Shown here piece by piece: positions 30,767-42,845 of a stretch of DNA of 64,000 bases (position 1 is its first letter; the number at the start of each line of letters is the position of its first letter). A program made the position numbers and the translations under genes. The stretch spans positions 62,001 to 126,000 of the forward strand of contig CBFFRP010000253.1 of NCBI GenBank assembly GCA_965644295.1. Direction: 5' to 3'. The stretch comes from Paraphysomonas bandaiensis. Its lineage: Eukaryota; Chrysophyceae. The notes beneath the pieces were generated by a model, which ran no database searches, was not told the origin of the DNA, and saw only the letters and a program-made list of their open reading frames with translations.

Positions 30767-33018
30767 TTAGAACCACTGAGACATATCGATCTCGATGTAG
30801 CCGTTGCATGCAGCTGGTACCCATCCTTCCCCTGTTCCGTCTTCAAAAGCGGCGTACAGGGTTAGCCTGGCAGGATCGTAGGTCACCGAAAGAACATTGA
30901 TACCCTCGTGGTAGAGCGTAGGGTCGCAATTGTCCTCATTGGTCTCGTCGCCCTTGATTCCGACTGCCGATGTGATTCTTACGGCCTCAGAAGCCCCGAC
31001 AAGCACCCCGGTGTCTTCGTAGTCTTTAAATGACTGATAGATTACATCATATCGGTCCTTGGAGTTCTGGTAAGCATGGTATCCGTACCACTGGTAGTTC
31101 TCCTGCACATAGATGAGAATACATGTGGACAAAAGAGCACACCACGATTCTGAGCAGTTTACATAGGTGCACAAGCAACAAGCAGTGAGGCTCAGCAGCA
31201 CCCTGGCTATACCTGAGTAGTGGGGTCGTAGCCGTGGTTAGTACGATAGACTGCGTCAGATAGAGTGTGGCCATACACCTCTCCTGTGGAGGGGTCAACA
31301 GCACCGTCCTCTCTGGCACGACACATTACAAGAAAATAAACCATATTCACATGCTGACCTTGGGTCCATATCCTCGAAATATGCAGTGTAATCCTTCATA
31401 GTCTCCATACAGACGGCTTTACCGTCGGTCGCGGATCCAACCATGTGATTGAAACCGACAGTGTTATTGGTAGCACCCCAGATGTCAAGTGCCTCCTCAA
31501 TAGACCCAGTAGGAGAGTACGCCATAACGTGGCGCAATCGCAGAATCCATGGGAACCCCCTGAATGTATCCTGCTTACTCTCAAGGTTAGCTTCATGTAC
31601 GGTCAACCCTGCGGACATCTCGTTAGACCCAAACGAGATTATGACGATAAAAGTCACACCTGTAGCAGCCATTCCAGCAAGAGCTCCCCATATACCTGCA
31701 AACCCGACAGTGACGTGAGCAACCCCTCCAGGAGGATGATGAACAGTCAATAGCTTGTATTGGTTCACTCCCAGATCCGGAAGCCAATCCAAGTTACGCG
31801 CAGAATAGAGATCACCTGTATACCACAACGTCAGCGTTTTCATTGGTATAGAGCACAACAAAAGCACCGTTTACGGTTCGGCTGCCCCAGGCCCCGAACA
31901 TTGAGCACTGGTGGCCGTTGTATGCTGCTATGATCTTGCCCACTTCTGGCAGGAGACGAAGCTGCTCAATATTTAAAGAGGCTCCTCGAGATGATTTAAA
32001 TTCGTCCAGAAGTACAAAAATAATATCTGACCCATCTCCAGGTAGGTTAGCTAGCGTAATTCCTCTACCATGAAAGGTTACGTCAATATAGTCACACTCA
32101 ACCTTGATACCTGGAAGTCATTTTGTCCAGGTCACTTACACCAACCTCTTCTCCCCCAGCTCGCAAACCATCGAGCTCATCCATGTACTCCTGTGGAACC
32201 TGCTTACAGAGATAATCTGACCACTGCCAGTCGAGAAAAGCTTCCGTGAGAGACACAAGAGTTGGCTCCAATTTAGGATAATCGCCAAATAGACCGCTGA
32301 GAAGATTCTACAAGAAAATCAGTGTAAGGGCAGCACATAGTGAGTTACTTCACATTATAATTCTCCGCGAATTGCTTTCCGAAGAGCAGCCCAGCATCGT
32401 ATCCCTGCAGATTATGCTAGTTATGCACATACACATCTACTAGTTGCATCATATACACATTTAAGTCAATATACATGTAGAAAATATTTCGCGATTGCCC
32501 ATCAAAAAAATAACAAAACAAGAATATATGCCTCCACGTCTCTCTCTATATCTATATGCCTCAATACACGTCTAGCACCAGATCACATATCACTACAAAG
32601 CATACATACACATCAGCATTCCATCTAATTGCTATATACTTTACATGAACATGTATCTCAAGTAATATCTCATTGTATATCTATGTGTATATAGCTCTAC
32701 ATGTATGTGTATGTACGTATGTGTATGTACGTATGTGTGTATAGGTAGGTATGTACCTGACTCCTTGAAGTAGACCCATGCAAAGACAACACATATATGG
32801 GCTCCTCTGTATACACATCACATGACCTCATTTAACCCCTTATCACTATAGTATACATTACCATAAGCTGGTTGTGTGTCGAGAGACACTAACTCTGAGC
32901 CGGAGTCGAGTTTAGAGATAACAGTCTGTTTTGTCACTGATCCAATGACACCGATATCTCCAGCAGATGCCAGAGAGATCACTTGAAGGATAGAGAGGAT
33001 TGTGAAGTGGTATAGCAT
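30767..33018 (-). CDS. C45-family (acyl-transferase-like) N-terminal-nucleophile hydrolase
   Basis: Relative of the peptidase C45 / acyl-CoA:6-aminopenicillanate acyltransferase and amidase group, self-processing enzymes of the Ntn fold. Eight exons (minus): 32862-33018, 32757-32806, 32354-32404, 32142-32307, 31868-32110, 31359-31815, 31213-31312, 30767-31102; phases are consistent and the product is 519 residues. Signal peptide from MLYHFTILSILQVISLASAG. Then YDAGLLFGKQFAENY and VPQEYMDELDGLRAGGEEVG of the pro-segment. The probable nucleophile is the Cys in NGHQCSMFGAWGS, and the following exon supplies LYSARNLDWLP (the RNxDW substrate-pocket motif). Later HVTVGFAGIWGALAGM and the AGLTVHEANLES segment are typical. 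The 52-bp intron 31816-31867 separates the nucleophile exon from the RNLDW exon. Probably lysosomal or secreted; substrate unknown. Confidence 0.78.
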
Positions 33019-33123
33019 TTGTGTATATGTTAGAGAGAATAACAACAACAACCCTTAACATAATAACACCCCCCTCTACACATACAAACACATACATAAC
33101 CCTCTACACACACACCTACAGAA

Positions 33124-33428
33124 CATACATACATACATACATACATACATACATACATACATACATACATACATACATACATACATACATACATACATAC
33201 ATACATACATACATACATACATACATACATACATACATACATACATACATACATACATACATACATACATACATACATACATACATACATACATACATAC
33301 ATACATACATACATACATACATACATACATACATACATACATACATACATACATACATACATACATACATACATACATACATACATACATACATACATAC
33401 ATACATACATACATACATACATACATAC
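33124..33428 (+). repeat. (CATA)n microsatellite upstream of the C45-like gene
   Basis: About 305 bp of perfect repeat (about 76 units), 106 bp upstream of the start codon of the minus-strand C45-like gene. No plus-strand gene is seen close on the other side. Confidence 0.98.
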
Positions 33429-33859
33429 CCTGCACTGTAGAGAAATACGTAGTAATACCGTGAAATACGTAAAACGAGGAATCTTCTTACTTCTGGATAT
33501 ATACGGAGTTCGACGTACTGTACATATATGCAACATATACATATCGCTCCACTCCGCTCAGTCCAATACAAGCAAGTGTTCCCCTGCCTCTATCAGTCCA
33601 TATACACTACTAATTGTTCTAATTAAATAAGGTTTGTTACTCATTATTATTATTTGTGGTATATAAAAGGATCAACAGGAACTAAACATCAATGAGACAA
33701 TTGTGATTTCTCTTATCACAGAGGAGGCTTTGGAGGAAGAATCATTCAAGGAAGAGTCAGCGGAAGTAAGTTCCATTAGTAAGTTTTTCTATACTACGAT
33801 GTAAATCTAACTATTTATGCATGTTTCAAAGAAGAGTCCGCTGATAAAAAAAGGAAACG

Positions 33860-34150
33860 AGACGCGATGGAGAGCTAAAGGTCATCCTCCTCATCCGATC
33901 CATCCAAGGAGGACCCCCTGAATGAATTCGTCATATGCACACATTGTAAAAGGAAAGTCTACGCAGCACCCTACAGAGATAGTAGCAGAGGCGTTTCTTT
34001 TCCCTGTAGCTGTAAGCCTCGCAACGGGAAAGGCGAAAACTCGTAGACTTTCTTTTTACAATGTGTGCATATGACAAATTTATTTAGGGGGTACTCCTTG
34101 GATGGCTCGGATGAGGAGGATGCCACCCTTCGCCCGTTGTCCTCCTTTCG
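33860..34150. repeat. Inverted duplication of a coding-like fragment
   Basis: Arms of about 85 bp (about 33878-33965 and 34041-34135) are reverse complements at roughly 85 percent, with a spacer of about 75 bp. Read in each arm's own direction they give related peptides: SSSSDPSKEDPLNEFVICTH on the plus strand and SSSSEPSKEYPLNKFVICTH on the minus strand, each followed by a CK(R/K)KVY. No full gene is present. It may be a relic of two head-to-head copies of a gene fragment. Confidence 0.7.
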
Positions 34151-35018
34151 AACTACGTGCGTATACAATTCTAGAAGTCTCTTTGCAGATACTACAATCG
34201 TTACTGTAGCTAGGAAGTTATGATCTCTCTACAACACAATAACTTACTTTATAGATATGAATAGCTGAGCTGTAATCAAAGGACCCGTGTATGTAGTGTA
34301 GTGTACAGGTCCAAGTAGTGCAATGTGGGAGATTTTGACTGTGTGTATAAGAGTATGCTAATTATAGTTGTTTGTTGGAACAGTTAGTGTATATGATTGT
34401 GTATATGGTTATACGGTTATACACTGTACCTTGTAGCTAGGGTGATACACTGTTATCTGGCGAGGGAAGTATACATATAAAAAGAATAGGTGCGTGTTAT
34501 ATTAATCTCTCGTTTCAGGATGTATGATAGACTACTAGGATATAAGTTGATGTTAGTATATAATTGGTGGAAAAAATTAAAAAATGTGGTGTGCATATCG
34601 CATATTCGAGATAATGATTGCAATGTTTTGGAATTATTGACTGTATTGTTAGTTAGTGTCTGTACTTATGTAAATGCTACAGCGCAATTTAGTCAACTAT
34701 ATGATTAAGTGTTGACTGTTCTGTTAACGGTTACTTAGGCGAATATCTCATCCACTTGTGGTACATGGATCGTGACTACAGCTAATTGTATATGCTCTTT
34801 TACATTCCGTTATTTCATTCATAAATTATAATAGGACAATTATTCTTTCATTTCTAAGCATACAGAGAAAACATTGAAGCAGCCAAGAGTTTATCAATAG
34901 ATATTGGCTGACCAGATAACCAAACAGAACGCTTGCAGAACTACGGCCTTCTCGAAGCATTGAATTAAATAAACTGTGATATGTTTGTCGATAAAGACAT
35001 CACAGATAAATATGTACA
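34151..35018. other. Intergenic spacer
   Basis: AT-rich; the frame at 34490-34708 has no supporting motif. Nothing else recognised. Confidence 0.4.
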
Positions 35019-36056
35019 TTAGCGATTATGAGCCGAGTTGGGTGGTATGACTGGCTCAGTAGAGATAGTAGACGCGCTAATGGACGGCACAGTGATAGAC
35101 TCCGATTGATAATGGGCACTTGAAGGGCCAGGAGCAACACTTGGCTGTGGGGTGGTCGACACATTGATCTGACTAAATTGTTGTCCGTTCATCTCCTGCT
35201 GATGTGGAATAGGGTAGGCGTTCGGGTCCGGCTTAGCCAGCTGTTGATACTGCTGTCCGGAAATAGGTACCGCCTGCGCATAATATACCGGCGCGCGCTG
35301 TCCTGCTGGTGGTTGTCCTTGCGTCTGCCCATGGGCCTGAGTTGTTGCAGTATATGGCACAACGTTCACAGGAATACTCTGTTGTGCCTGCTGCTGGTGA
35401 GCGAGCTGTGGAACATTCCCACCTTGATCTACCTGCTTCTGAATTTTTAAGCAGCAACACGACGAGCACGCCACTATGCTCAGCGCAAAACATAGGAAAA
35501 ATATAGCCAGGCACAGCGAGAAGGACGAGTACACCAGCTCCCCGTACTCATCCAACACAGGCTCACAATCATCACTGTCAAACCCATCTTGAGCAACATA
35601 CTCAAAGCATCGCACTTCTTTAGTTATATCGTTATGCATGTCACGAATACAGTAGCAGGAATCATGGTTTTCCGCCTTGTCAGCACACGATAATGTCATT
35701 GTGAGCAAATAGTCATTATTACCCCACACTTCACCCCTGGTATTTGCACATAATTTCAGGAATCCAATATTCTGCCACGCTCCATGATCCACAAAACACG
35801 CAATAACGGAAATAATACAGGTAATAACAGTAAATGCAATGTAAAAACCTTGACCACATGGGCGGTCGATATAGATGCTGATAACAGCAGTGGGCATAGC
35901 AAACATACCGACATAAAAAGCTCCAACATCAACATTTTTAGCAAATGCATAGACAACACTACCCGTAACAAGTTCACAAAATCCCAATAGAAGTAAAGGG
36001 ATATTACAAGCTACAACTATAAGATGAACAGTTGACATGGAATCAAGATATGACAT
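35019..36056 (-). CDS. Four-helix membrane protein with Gln/Pro-rich tail
   Basis: 345 residues, single exon; I do not recognise the family. Four hydrophobic segments: about 9-30 (HLIVVACNIPLLLLGFCELV), 35-60, 68-90 (FYIAFTVITCIISVIACFV) and 178-200 (FSLCLAIFFLCFALSIVAC). The loop between helices 3 and 4 is long (about 85 residues) and Cys-rich, and ends with a CSSCCCLK palmitoylation-like cluster after helix 4. The layout resembles tetraspan proteins (MS4A, CD20-like or tetraspanin), but the CCG motif of true tetraspanins is absent. The C-terminal 140 residues are low-complexity Gln/Pro/Ser, with YYAQAV and NAYPIP segments that could bind WW or SH3 domains. Probably a plasma-membrane or vesicle scaffold. 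Confidence 0.7.
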   Translation of the reverse strand: MSYLDSMSTVHLIVVACNIPLLLLGFCELVTGSVVYAFAKNVDVGAFYVGMFAMPTAVISIYIDRPCGQGFYIAFTVITCIISVIACFVDHGAWQNIGFLKLCANTRGEVWGNNDYLLTMTLSCADKAENHDSCYCIRDMHNDITKEVRCFEYVAQDGFDSDDCEPVLDEYGELVYSSFSLCLAIFFLCFALSIVACSSCCCLKIQKQVDQGGNVPQLAHQQQAQQSIPVNVVPYTATTQAHGQTQGQPPAGQRAPVYYAQAVPISGQQYQQLAKPDPNAYPIPHQQEMNGQQFSQINVSTTPQPSVAPGPSSAHYQSESITVPSISASTISTEPVIPPNSAHNR

Positions 36057-38348
36057 CGTTCACTTATACACTATATAAGAGGAGTTCAGGATAGGAATAT
36101 AAGGAGATGAAAGACCGAATAAACGGTTAATAAGATCCTCAAGATGAGGGGAAGTGGTGTGTTGTTGGTAGAGATACTCTGATGTGATGGACGATAGTAT
36201 GAAACATGCATATCCTTATACACACATGCTGCACATACCACCTACCTACATACACACATACTGCTGCACATACCTACATACACACATACCTACCTGCGAT
36301 CGTACCCCCTACCTACGTCGTACCTACATACCTACAGAGTCCCCACCTACAGCAGTACCAACCAGCCTGCCTACCTACATACCTACAGTACCTACCTGCC
36401 TGCCTACAGAGTACATACATACCTGCAGTACATACTCTGTACGTACGATTGTCCAAGTACACTGTAGTGTATATCCGCAGTCAGCATCTTATATTTCGGA
36501 AATATATTGAAGCAACATTTCTCTATATTACTGCAGTACAACTACGGCTGGTATACAGATAATTGTTGTCTCAATATTAGAGGCATCTTGGAACAAAAAT
36601 ATACGGATGTCGAAGTCTCTCCTTGTATAGTCATATATATATATAGGAGTCAGTGATGACTGTGATCTCTGAATTGACTCGGATGAATTGTATTCCTTCT
36701 ACTCATGATGTCATATGAGGATGATAGGAGGGATCCCTGTGTATGTGTGTATATGTATCCCTGTGTGTGTCTGTATGTGTGTCTGTGTGTGTGTATCTTC
36801 TAAAGTGAGTTGAAGCAAGAAGTGTGAAGTGGTCATGAGCATACTGTAGTAGGTAGTAGTTAATCCTCTACCCCCATACAATGAGCACCATCCTCATACA
36901 TGTCGGCAACAGTCACATCATTGTCATCATATACGGGCTATGATGGTATGGTAATACAAGACATTACTAGAGCCATTACTAGATCTATACAACCAGTAGA
37001 ATCCCGGTGCTCATTACTAACTTTGCCGTGACGATATTACGGAGGAATTTTGTAGTCTAGCAATTCTTTACGTATGGAAAAACAACTTGCTAAACTATTA
37101 AACTCCTCCGCAATGTCGTACATACATATATTGAGATACCTATCGACATGTGTATATGTATCATATACGTGAATACAACAAGATACATTAATATAACAAT
37201 TCACTGAATTATCATCGGACTATATAAGATACGTGACTGTACAAGATAGGGGAAAGAAACTATATTATCAGACTTAGACTTAGAGATCCTAGTGTCTCAT
37301 TTTTTTGAAGAAATTGCATCTTATTATCAATAATCAATATGTTTCTACCTACGATTCCGTGATCTATGGAATGACCATCATTCATATTCAATACCAAACG
37401 CATCAATCTAATACAGTTGATCACAATAACTATTATGTATATAAATTATAATAGTATGGGTTTAGTGCTGCTTATATGAATAATATAGCTAGTTGGATTG
37501 TGTTTGTTGTAGTGTACAAATAATCTATAGAGAGTGGACTCATACTCTGTTGCATATCGTTAAGTAAATAACGATGCTCTGAAGCGCACTTACGGTTTGC
37601 TTGTGATTTCTGGTTTCTGGTGTTAGACGTCCGCTGACGTAACTGAACAGTGTTACAGCGCTGTCAGTTGACTCATTCCATCTATAGTCTATAGTCAGAG
37701 CTGTGTCTGTTCTCTGGACTCATCTCACCTATACTACAAGAAATATTGACCATCTATATCTAATAATAATATATGAAGACGTGATAATTATATACAATAC
37801 TTTAACAAAACAATATTCAGTGTGGCACGTGAAGACAATGGACGATAATACACTGAAAAATATGGAATGTACAAATGCTGTGATGATATTGAGATACTGA
37901 AATAGTTTGATATTTCAAGATATGTTTAGTAACGAGAGATTCACATATGTAGGTGATTATGCGTGGAGCAAATTGAAGATCTAGTCACAATTCGTGTAAA
38001 CGATATTAAGTAATCTATCTAGTCTAACGACTAATTCTCTTTAAGATCTAGTTGTTAGAGAATGAGCATTTTCCAACATATATAGTACATATACGTTAAC
38101 CACTATAATTTTAACTCTACTTGAGAGTGCGTGGTATTACTAATTCAATTAGTTACTTCTAGAATAAATATCAAATTCTGTTAGTGCTACAAGTCGAGGC
38201 TAACAAGTGATATGACTAAACGAAGATGCCGTCTTTATTATATATAAGAACGACGCACTTGTATTTGCGTCAAATACTAGTAAGATATATCAACACTTCG
38301 ACCTATTTGAACAAACAATGCACATTAAGCTAAATATTTCCTCTTCTA
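36057..38348. other. Intergenic, 2.3 kb, with CTAC/CATA-rich promoter and a MITE copy
   Basis: Region 36190-36430 is rich in ACCTACATACC-type words directly upstream of the four-helix protein gene. MITE copy 4 follows. The rest is AT-rich with no supported gene. Confidence 0.45.
36471..36612 (+). repeat. MITE-like dispersed repeat, copy 4
   Basis: Starts CCGCAGTCAGCATCTTATAT, contains ACAACTACGGCTGG and TTGTTGTCTCAATATTAGAG, and ends GGCATCTTGGAACAAAAATA. The terminal inverted repeat is only partly kept. Confidence 0.8.
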
Positions 38349-40862
38349 TTAGTTCATATTCACAACATTCACAAAGCGGCCACTGTCCTTCCTTGTGTAG
38401 TGACCACTTGGGGAGGCAGATGGGGCTATGGGGGGTTGCCAATAGGGCGTTGTATTAACAGAAGATGCGGCCAGAATACTACCCACTTTCTCAGACTTCC
38501 TAGGGGAGGAACCAGATGAGAGACCAGCTTGTTTTCCTACTCCAGTGATAGAGACCTCAGAGCCAGAGAATGGGCTCGACAACAATATTGCACCGTGTTT
38601 TTTCGTTCTTTCCTCATCATAAAGCTCATCTTCAGGGTGCTTTCGGTTGCTTACGTTGGCAGGTGTGCGGACACCTACTGATCGTCCTGCCGAGGGGGGC
38701 ACAGACGGAACGGGAGTAGCACCAGTGGGTCCAGCTGGTACACGGGGAAGGAGAACAACTGTGGTTGCATTGGGTTTCATGTTGACGATATTGCGCTGGT
38801 ACTGTCCAATAATAAGTTGAGAGGGTGGCGTCGGGTCATGCGATGTGTTGGAGGGCTGTGGTTTAGGTGCTTTAAGCACACTGGGCACATTTGAGCAGTT
38901 GATATACTTATCAATGGGCGGGCGTGAAGGAGGTGTGGGTGCTTGTAGTGTAGTGGGATCATGACCAGAGCTTTGGCTTGTACCTGTAGTAGCGCTAACG
39001 GCACTGACTGATCTCTTTGCAGTGACAGGGGGAGAGGTCGAGGCCGGGGGCTTAGTCGGTCGTGTTGGAGACAGAAAAGTAGATGGCTGGATCGATGTGA
39101 CAGTACTGCCCATACTTGAACCTACTGGGCCCTGCGCGAGTGTAGATACTTGCGTGCTTGTATTGCTATGGGCCACTGCTTTCACTGGCGAAGTTGAGAA
39201 TTCGGGCTTACGTGTGAGGTTTAATCGCGGCGTTTGCACATGTTTCTCTTCTTGTCCATCAGCTTCCCGCCCGGCTTCACTCTCCGCCATTAACAGCGGA
39301 AGAACTTCCCTCAAATCATGCATCGCTTCCAACCTTTCAGCAGGTGAATCCTCTGCATCACCCCCTCCTTCGCCTAGGGGATTACCAGTTGCTATATGCG
39401 CTAAGGCTCCACGAGCTGTGTGAATTTTCGCTGCGTGAGCATCCTCACGGGATACTGTGAATGTTTTCCACCCGTCAAAGGCACTAACCAACTCCACATC
39501 TTGTGGTCCCGATGTATGCGTTGTGGCAGAGGGTGTTGTGGCTGGAGGAGGGGCAGCTCGCATGGATGTCGTGAACGGTGGTGGACCACTCTCAACTTTT
39601 TTCTGTCGCCAGAAGGGTATCACCTCAGGCTCTTGCTTTCGTACGAATGAGTGCTTCGCTGCGTCAACCACATCCTGTAGAAACGAATTGTTAGCATACC
39701 ATTACATTACTATTAACAGTGGCAAGAGTATGGTCTGCTGTACCTCGAAATGTTCTCTGGAAAGCTCGAAGGCTTCCACTGGCCCACATGTAACATAAGT
39801 CATCTGGAACTTATCTAGCCCTTGTAACACCTCCCATTGACCAATCAGCTGTCCCCGACCATGTTCCACGACATAAAGGGGTGCACCCGTCATGCGTGAT
39901 GATGTCTGTACTTCTTCTACGCCAGATGGTGGCGATGCGGGTTCGGTAGATGAGGGTTTGCGGTTAGTGTGGACTGCTTTCACAAGGCCAGTGTTGATAA
40001 TAAACACGCTTTTTACAGGCTGTCCAGCTTTTGCAATCACACACCGGTTGGAATAAGAACGACTTGTGAGCTTGTAGCACATCTGCTGGCACTTCGTGAG
40101 ACTGTACCACTTGAGTGCAGGAATCTCCCTCAAGAGCTGCATGGCAGACGACAGCTGTTGTTGCTTAAAGTGATGTCGACGAAGAACAGCACTATAAACA
40201 AACAAATATTAAAACAACATATCATATATAAGTATATAAGTATATTACTTGTATGTACTTGCATGTAAAACAAGTAGAAGTGATTGATCATCTGATGCCA
40301 CAGCAGTTGCACCTCTAAATTGATGTGTAGCTGATAATATCGCTAATTCACCAAAACCTTTTCCTTCTGTTAATGTTGCAATACGTTTACCTAAATCACA
40401 ACAATCTTCTTCATTAATATTCTTTCCTCTTAAATCTCCATATAAACGACAGTTTGTCATTTCATTTTCTTTACTTGATTCAATATATAAATCAACTGTC
40501 CCTTGTGCAATAATATAATAACATGAACCAAAATCACCTTGTAAAAATATTAATGAACGTCCATAACATGCAACCCAATCAATTTCATTACATAATTGAT
40601 CCATATCTCCTTGTGACATCTTTGGTATACATGTGATAGTTGACATAAATTTAGATAAGATTTCAATATCAACAATTGAACGTTTACCCCTTTTTGTATT
40701 CTTTAAGATATGAATAACTTCATTAATAGCGTTAGTTTTCTTATTATGATCCTCTTGTTGACGTAAATAAATAGTGTGATCATACCATTTTCTATAATAT
40801 TTATATATAATTCTAAGAAATTTATTAAAGAATATAGTAATCAAATGAGATCGACTAGACAT
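38349..40862 (-). CDS. Tandem cyclic-nucleotide-binding-domain protein
   Basis: Three exons on the minus strand: 40249-40862, 39744-40191 and 38349-39674; phases join correctly and the product is 795 residues. First cNMP-binding domain about 75-205: FLQGDFGSCYYIIAQGTVDL (beta-roll), then GKGFGELAILSATHQFRGAT, with the phosphate-binding cassette Glu (GEL) and the Arg in RGAT. A second, weaker domain lies about 220-355 (RCVIAKAGQPVKSVFIINTG, then GRGQLIGQWEVL); its cassette lacks a clear GEL...R, so it may not bind nucleotide. The rest (about 355-795) is Pro/Ser/Thr-rich and probably disordered. No kinase, channel or GEF domain. It may be a regulatory or scaffold protein. Exon 1 is strikingly AT-rich compared with exons 2 and 3. 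Confidence 0.85.
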
Positions 40863-41180
40863 AATATGATAGGATATAAAATAAAAGAAGTGAATGATAT
40901 GAAGTGTGAATGAAGTATGTTAATATTAGTATATAGAAAGTAGGAAGTAACCTTATAACGGTGTGGTTTGTATGTATGTTACTGCTGTATATGATGCGGG
41001 TTGTATCGCTGCACATCGCAGTATGTTGGCCTGCTCGATTATATGTACACAGTCTACGTCTACATACGATGCTATATATCTATATACATACTGTATATAC
41101 TGTTGTATATATGCAGTATTTTGATCATTCATACGTACCAAAAAAAGAACTCATTCCGAGAAAATTCTGTGCCTGTATTT

Positions 41181-42813
41181 ATGTGTAGGGGTAGGGCAAT
41201 GTGTGTCTGTATACATATGTATTGTTAGGTGTGTATCTTTAGGGGCCTCTGTGTGTGTATGTGTGTATGTGGGTGTGGGTGGATCTTCGAGTATGTGAAT
41301 TGGGGGCCTCTGTGTCTATATGTATGTATGTATGTGGAGGGGTGTGTGTCTATATGTTGGAGGCTAGTGGCCTGTGTGTCTGTGGATGTGGATGTCTGTA
41401 GTCCAGTGTGTGTGTATATTGGCACACCTTCCCCTCTATGATCATGTGAGGGGTGTGTGGTATCGTGTGTATGTATGTGTATGTGGATCATAATATCAGA
41501 CGTGTCTCATATACACACTCATAGCATGGGCTCCTCTCCAACTAAACTACACTCCACTAACACACACAGCAGAGAGAAGTTCCTGTTCTCCTACACGATC
41601 GGTAAGGGCGGGTTCGGTAAAGTCTCGTCTGTGATGCACCTCCAGTCGAAGGACTGGTTTGCTATGAAAGAAATCAACATACGGCAACTTCTCACTCATA
41701 AGCATGGTTTAAGTTTGATTTTATCGGAGCTGAGAGCACTGAAGAGTGTGGGAAGACATCAGTTTGTTGTGGGACTCAACTCCGCCTTTCATGATGCTCA
41801 GTACTGCTACATGGCTCTTGACCTGTGCACTGGTGGAGATCTCAGATATCATTTGCGCCGACGAGAGCCATTCACTGAGGATCGAGTTGCTTTTGTAGTG
41901 GTTTGTATCAGTTCAGCTCTTCATCATATCCACAGCAAAGGTATTCTTCATCGTGATGTAAAGCCGGAGAATATCATGTTTGACGAGTATGGTTATGCTC
42001 TTCTGACGGATTTTGGAGTGTCGTATGTTGGAGAGCCCAAAATTGTGGCGCAGGATCATGATGTTATTTGCCACATGGCCAGTGGGACACGACAGTACTT
42101 AGCCCCTGAGGTGTTTACTAAGTCTCACACTCACGGATGTGCTTCTGACTTTTGGAGTCTTGGCGTTGTGGCATACGAGATGGTATATGGCCAGCGACCC
42201 TTCTCCAAGCATGTGCCATTGGACTTTATACGGTATGCAGAGGATAAGCTTGCGCGAGAGAAGCCTGTTAAAGCTTCCACTGTGGCTATTTCCAGCACTG
42301 TCCCTGTCCAGCATAACCTGATGTCATTTGGGTCCTGCCGAGAAAGAGGTTTATTAAACGACAAGCTACGAGTACCTGTGCCTGAGGCATCCCCAGTTAA
42401 TGAACATTTATCGGACGCTTGTGTACGGGTGATATCTGGTCTACTGGACGTTCGACAGACTCACCGTCTTGGGCATGGGGAAAACAACTACGCCAGGTTA
42501 TGCAACAGTGATTGGTTTCTTGGAAGCGGTTTTTCGTATTCTCAAGTAGAGAGCATGGTGGTGCAACCCCCTTTTCGTCCTAACCTGAGAGAGGTGAGCC
42601 TTGACATATGTGATCCATACTCTCCGCCAGAGATGACGCAAGATGAAGATACTTCTACACCCTCGGATCCAGGTCTACCTTTGTCGGTAGAGGAACAACT
42701 GCGGCGCTTCTACTATGTGTCAGATGAATATGCCAAATATGCAGAGACAAAGGAAGTGGCGGTGGTATCTGAGGAGAGGTGCGAAGTCACGATCCCTACA
42801 CCTGCACTCACCA
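41181..42813 (+). repeat. Inverted segmental duplication, copy A
   Basis: 1,633 bp covering the 5' flank and nearly all of the AGC-like kinase gene. It is repeated in opposite orientation at 58820-60454 with very few differences (three residue changes in the shared kinase sequence, plus small length changes in GT-rich upstream DNA). Similarity stops abruptly at both ends. Confidence 0.93.
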
Positions 42814-42845
42814 ACAGCCCTAAATCAACTGTACTGGCTTTTTAA
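41526..42845 (+). CDS. AGC-type Ser/Thr protein kinase, copy A
   Basis: 439 residues, single exon. I start at 41526 because MGSSPTKLHS is a good N-myristoylation signal and upstream codons are GT-repeat translation. Kinase motifs: GKGGFGKV glycine loop, FAMKE lysine, HRDVKPENI catalytic loop, LTDFGV, and GTRQYLAPE activation segment. The layout is AGC-like, closest in feel to the STK32/YANK group. The C-terminal extension contains FLGSGFSYSQVESMVVQPPF (AGC-tail PxxP-like region) and an acidic/Pro segment, but no clear FxxF-Y/S hydrophobic motif. Myristoylation would put it at membranes. Copy B (58788-60107) differs at His/Arg, Glu/Gly and Ser/Asn positions and in the last 11 or so residues (SPKSTVLAF here), where similarity ends. 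Confidence 0.9.
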   Translation: MGSSPTKLHSTNTHSREKFLFSYTIGKGGFGKVSSVMHLQSKDWFAMKEINIRQLLTHKHGLSLILSELRALKSVGRHQFVVGLNSAFHDAQYCYMALDLCTGGDLRYHLRRREPFTEDRVAFVVVCISSALHHIHSKGILHRDVKPENIMFDEYGYALLTDFGVSYVGEPKIVAQDHDVICHMASGTRQYLAPEVFTKSHTHGCASDFWSLGVVAYEMVYGQRPFSKHVPLDFIRYAEDKLAREKPVKASTVAISSTVPVQHNLMSFGSCRERGLLNDKLRVPVPEASPVNEHLSDACVRVISGLLDVRQTHRLGHGENNYARLCNSDWFLGSGFSYSQVESMVVQPPFRPNLREVSLDICDPYSPPEMTQDEDTSTPSDPGLPLSVEEQLRRFYYVSDEYAKYAETKEVAVVSEERCEVTIPTPALTNSPKSTVLAF

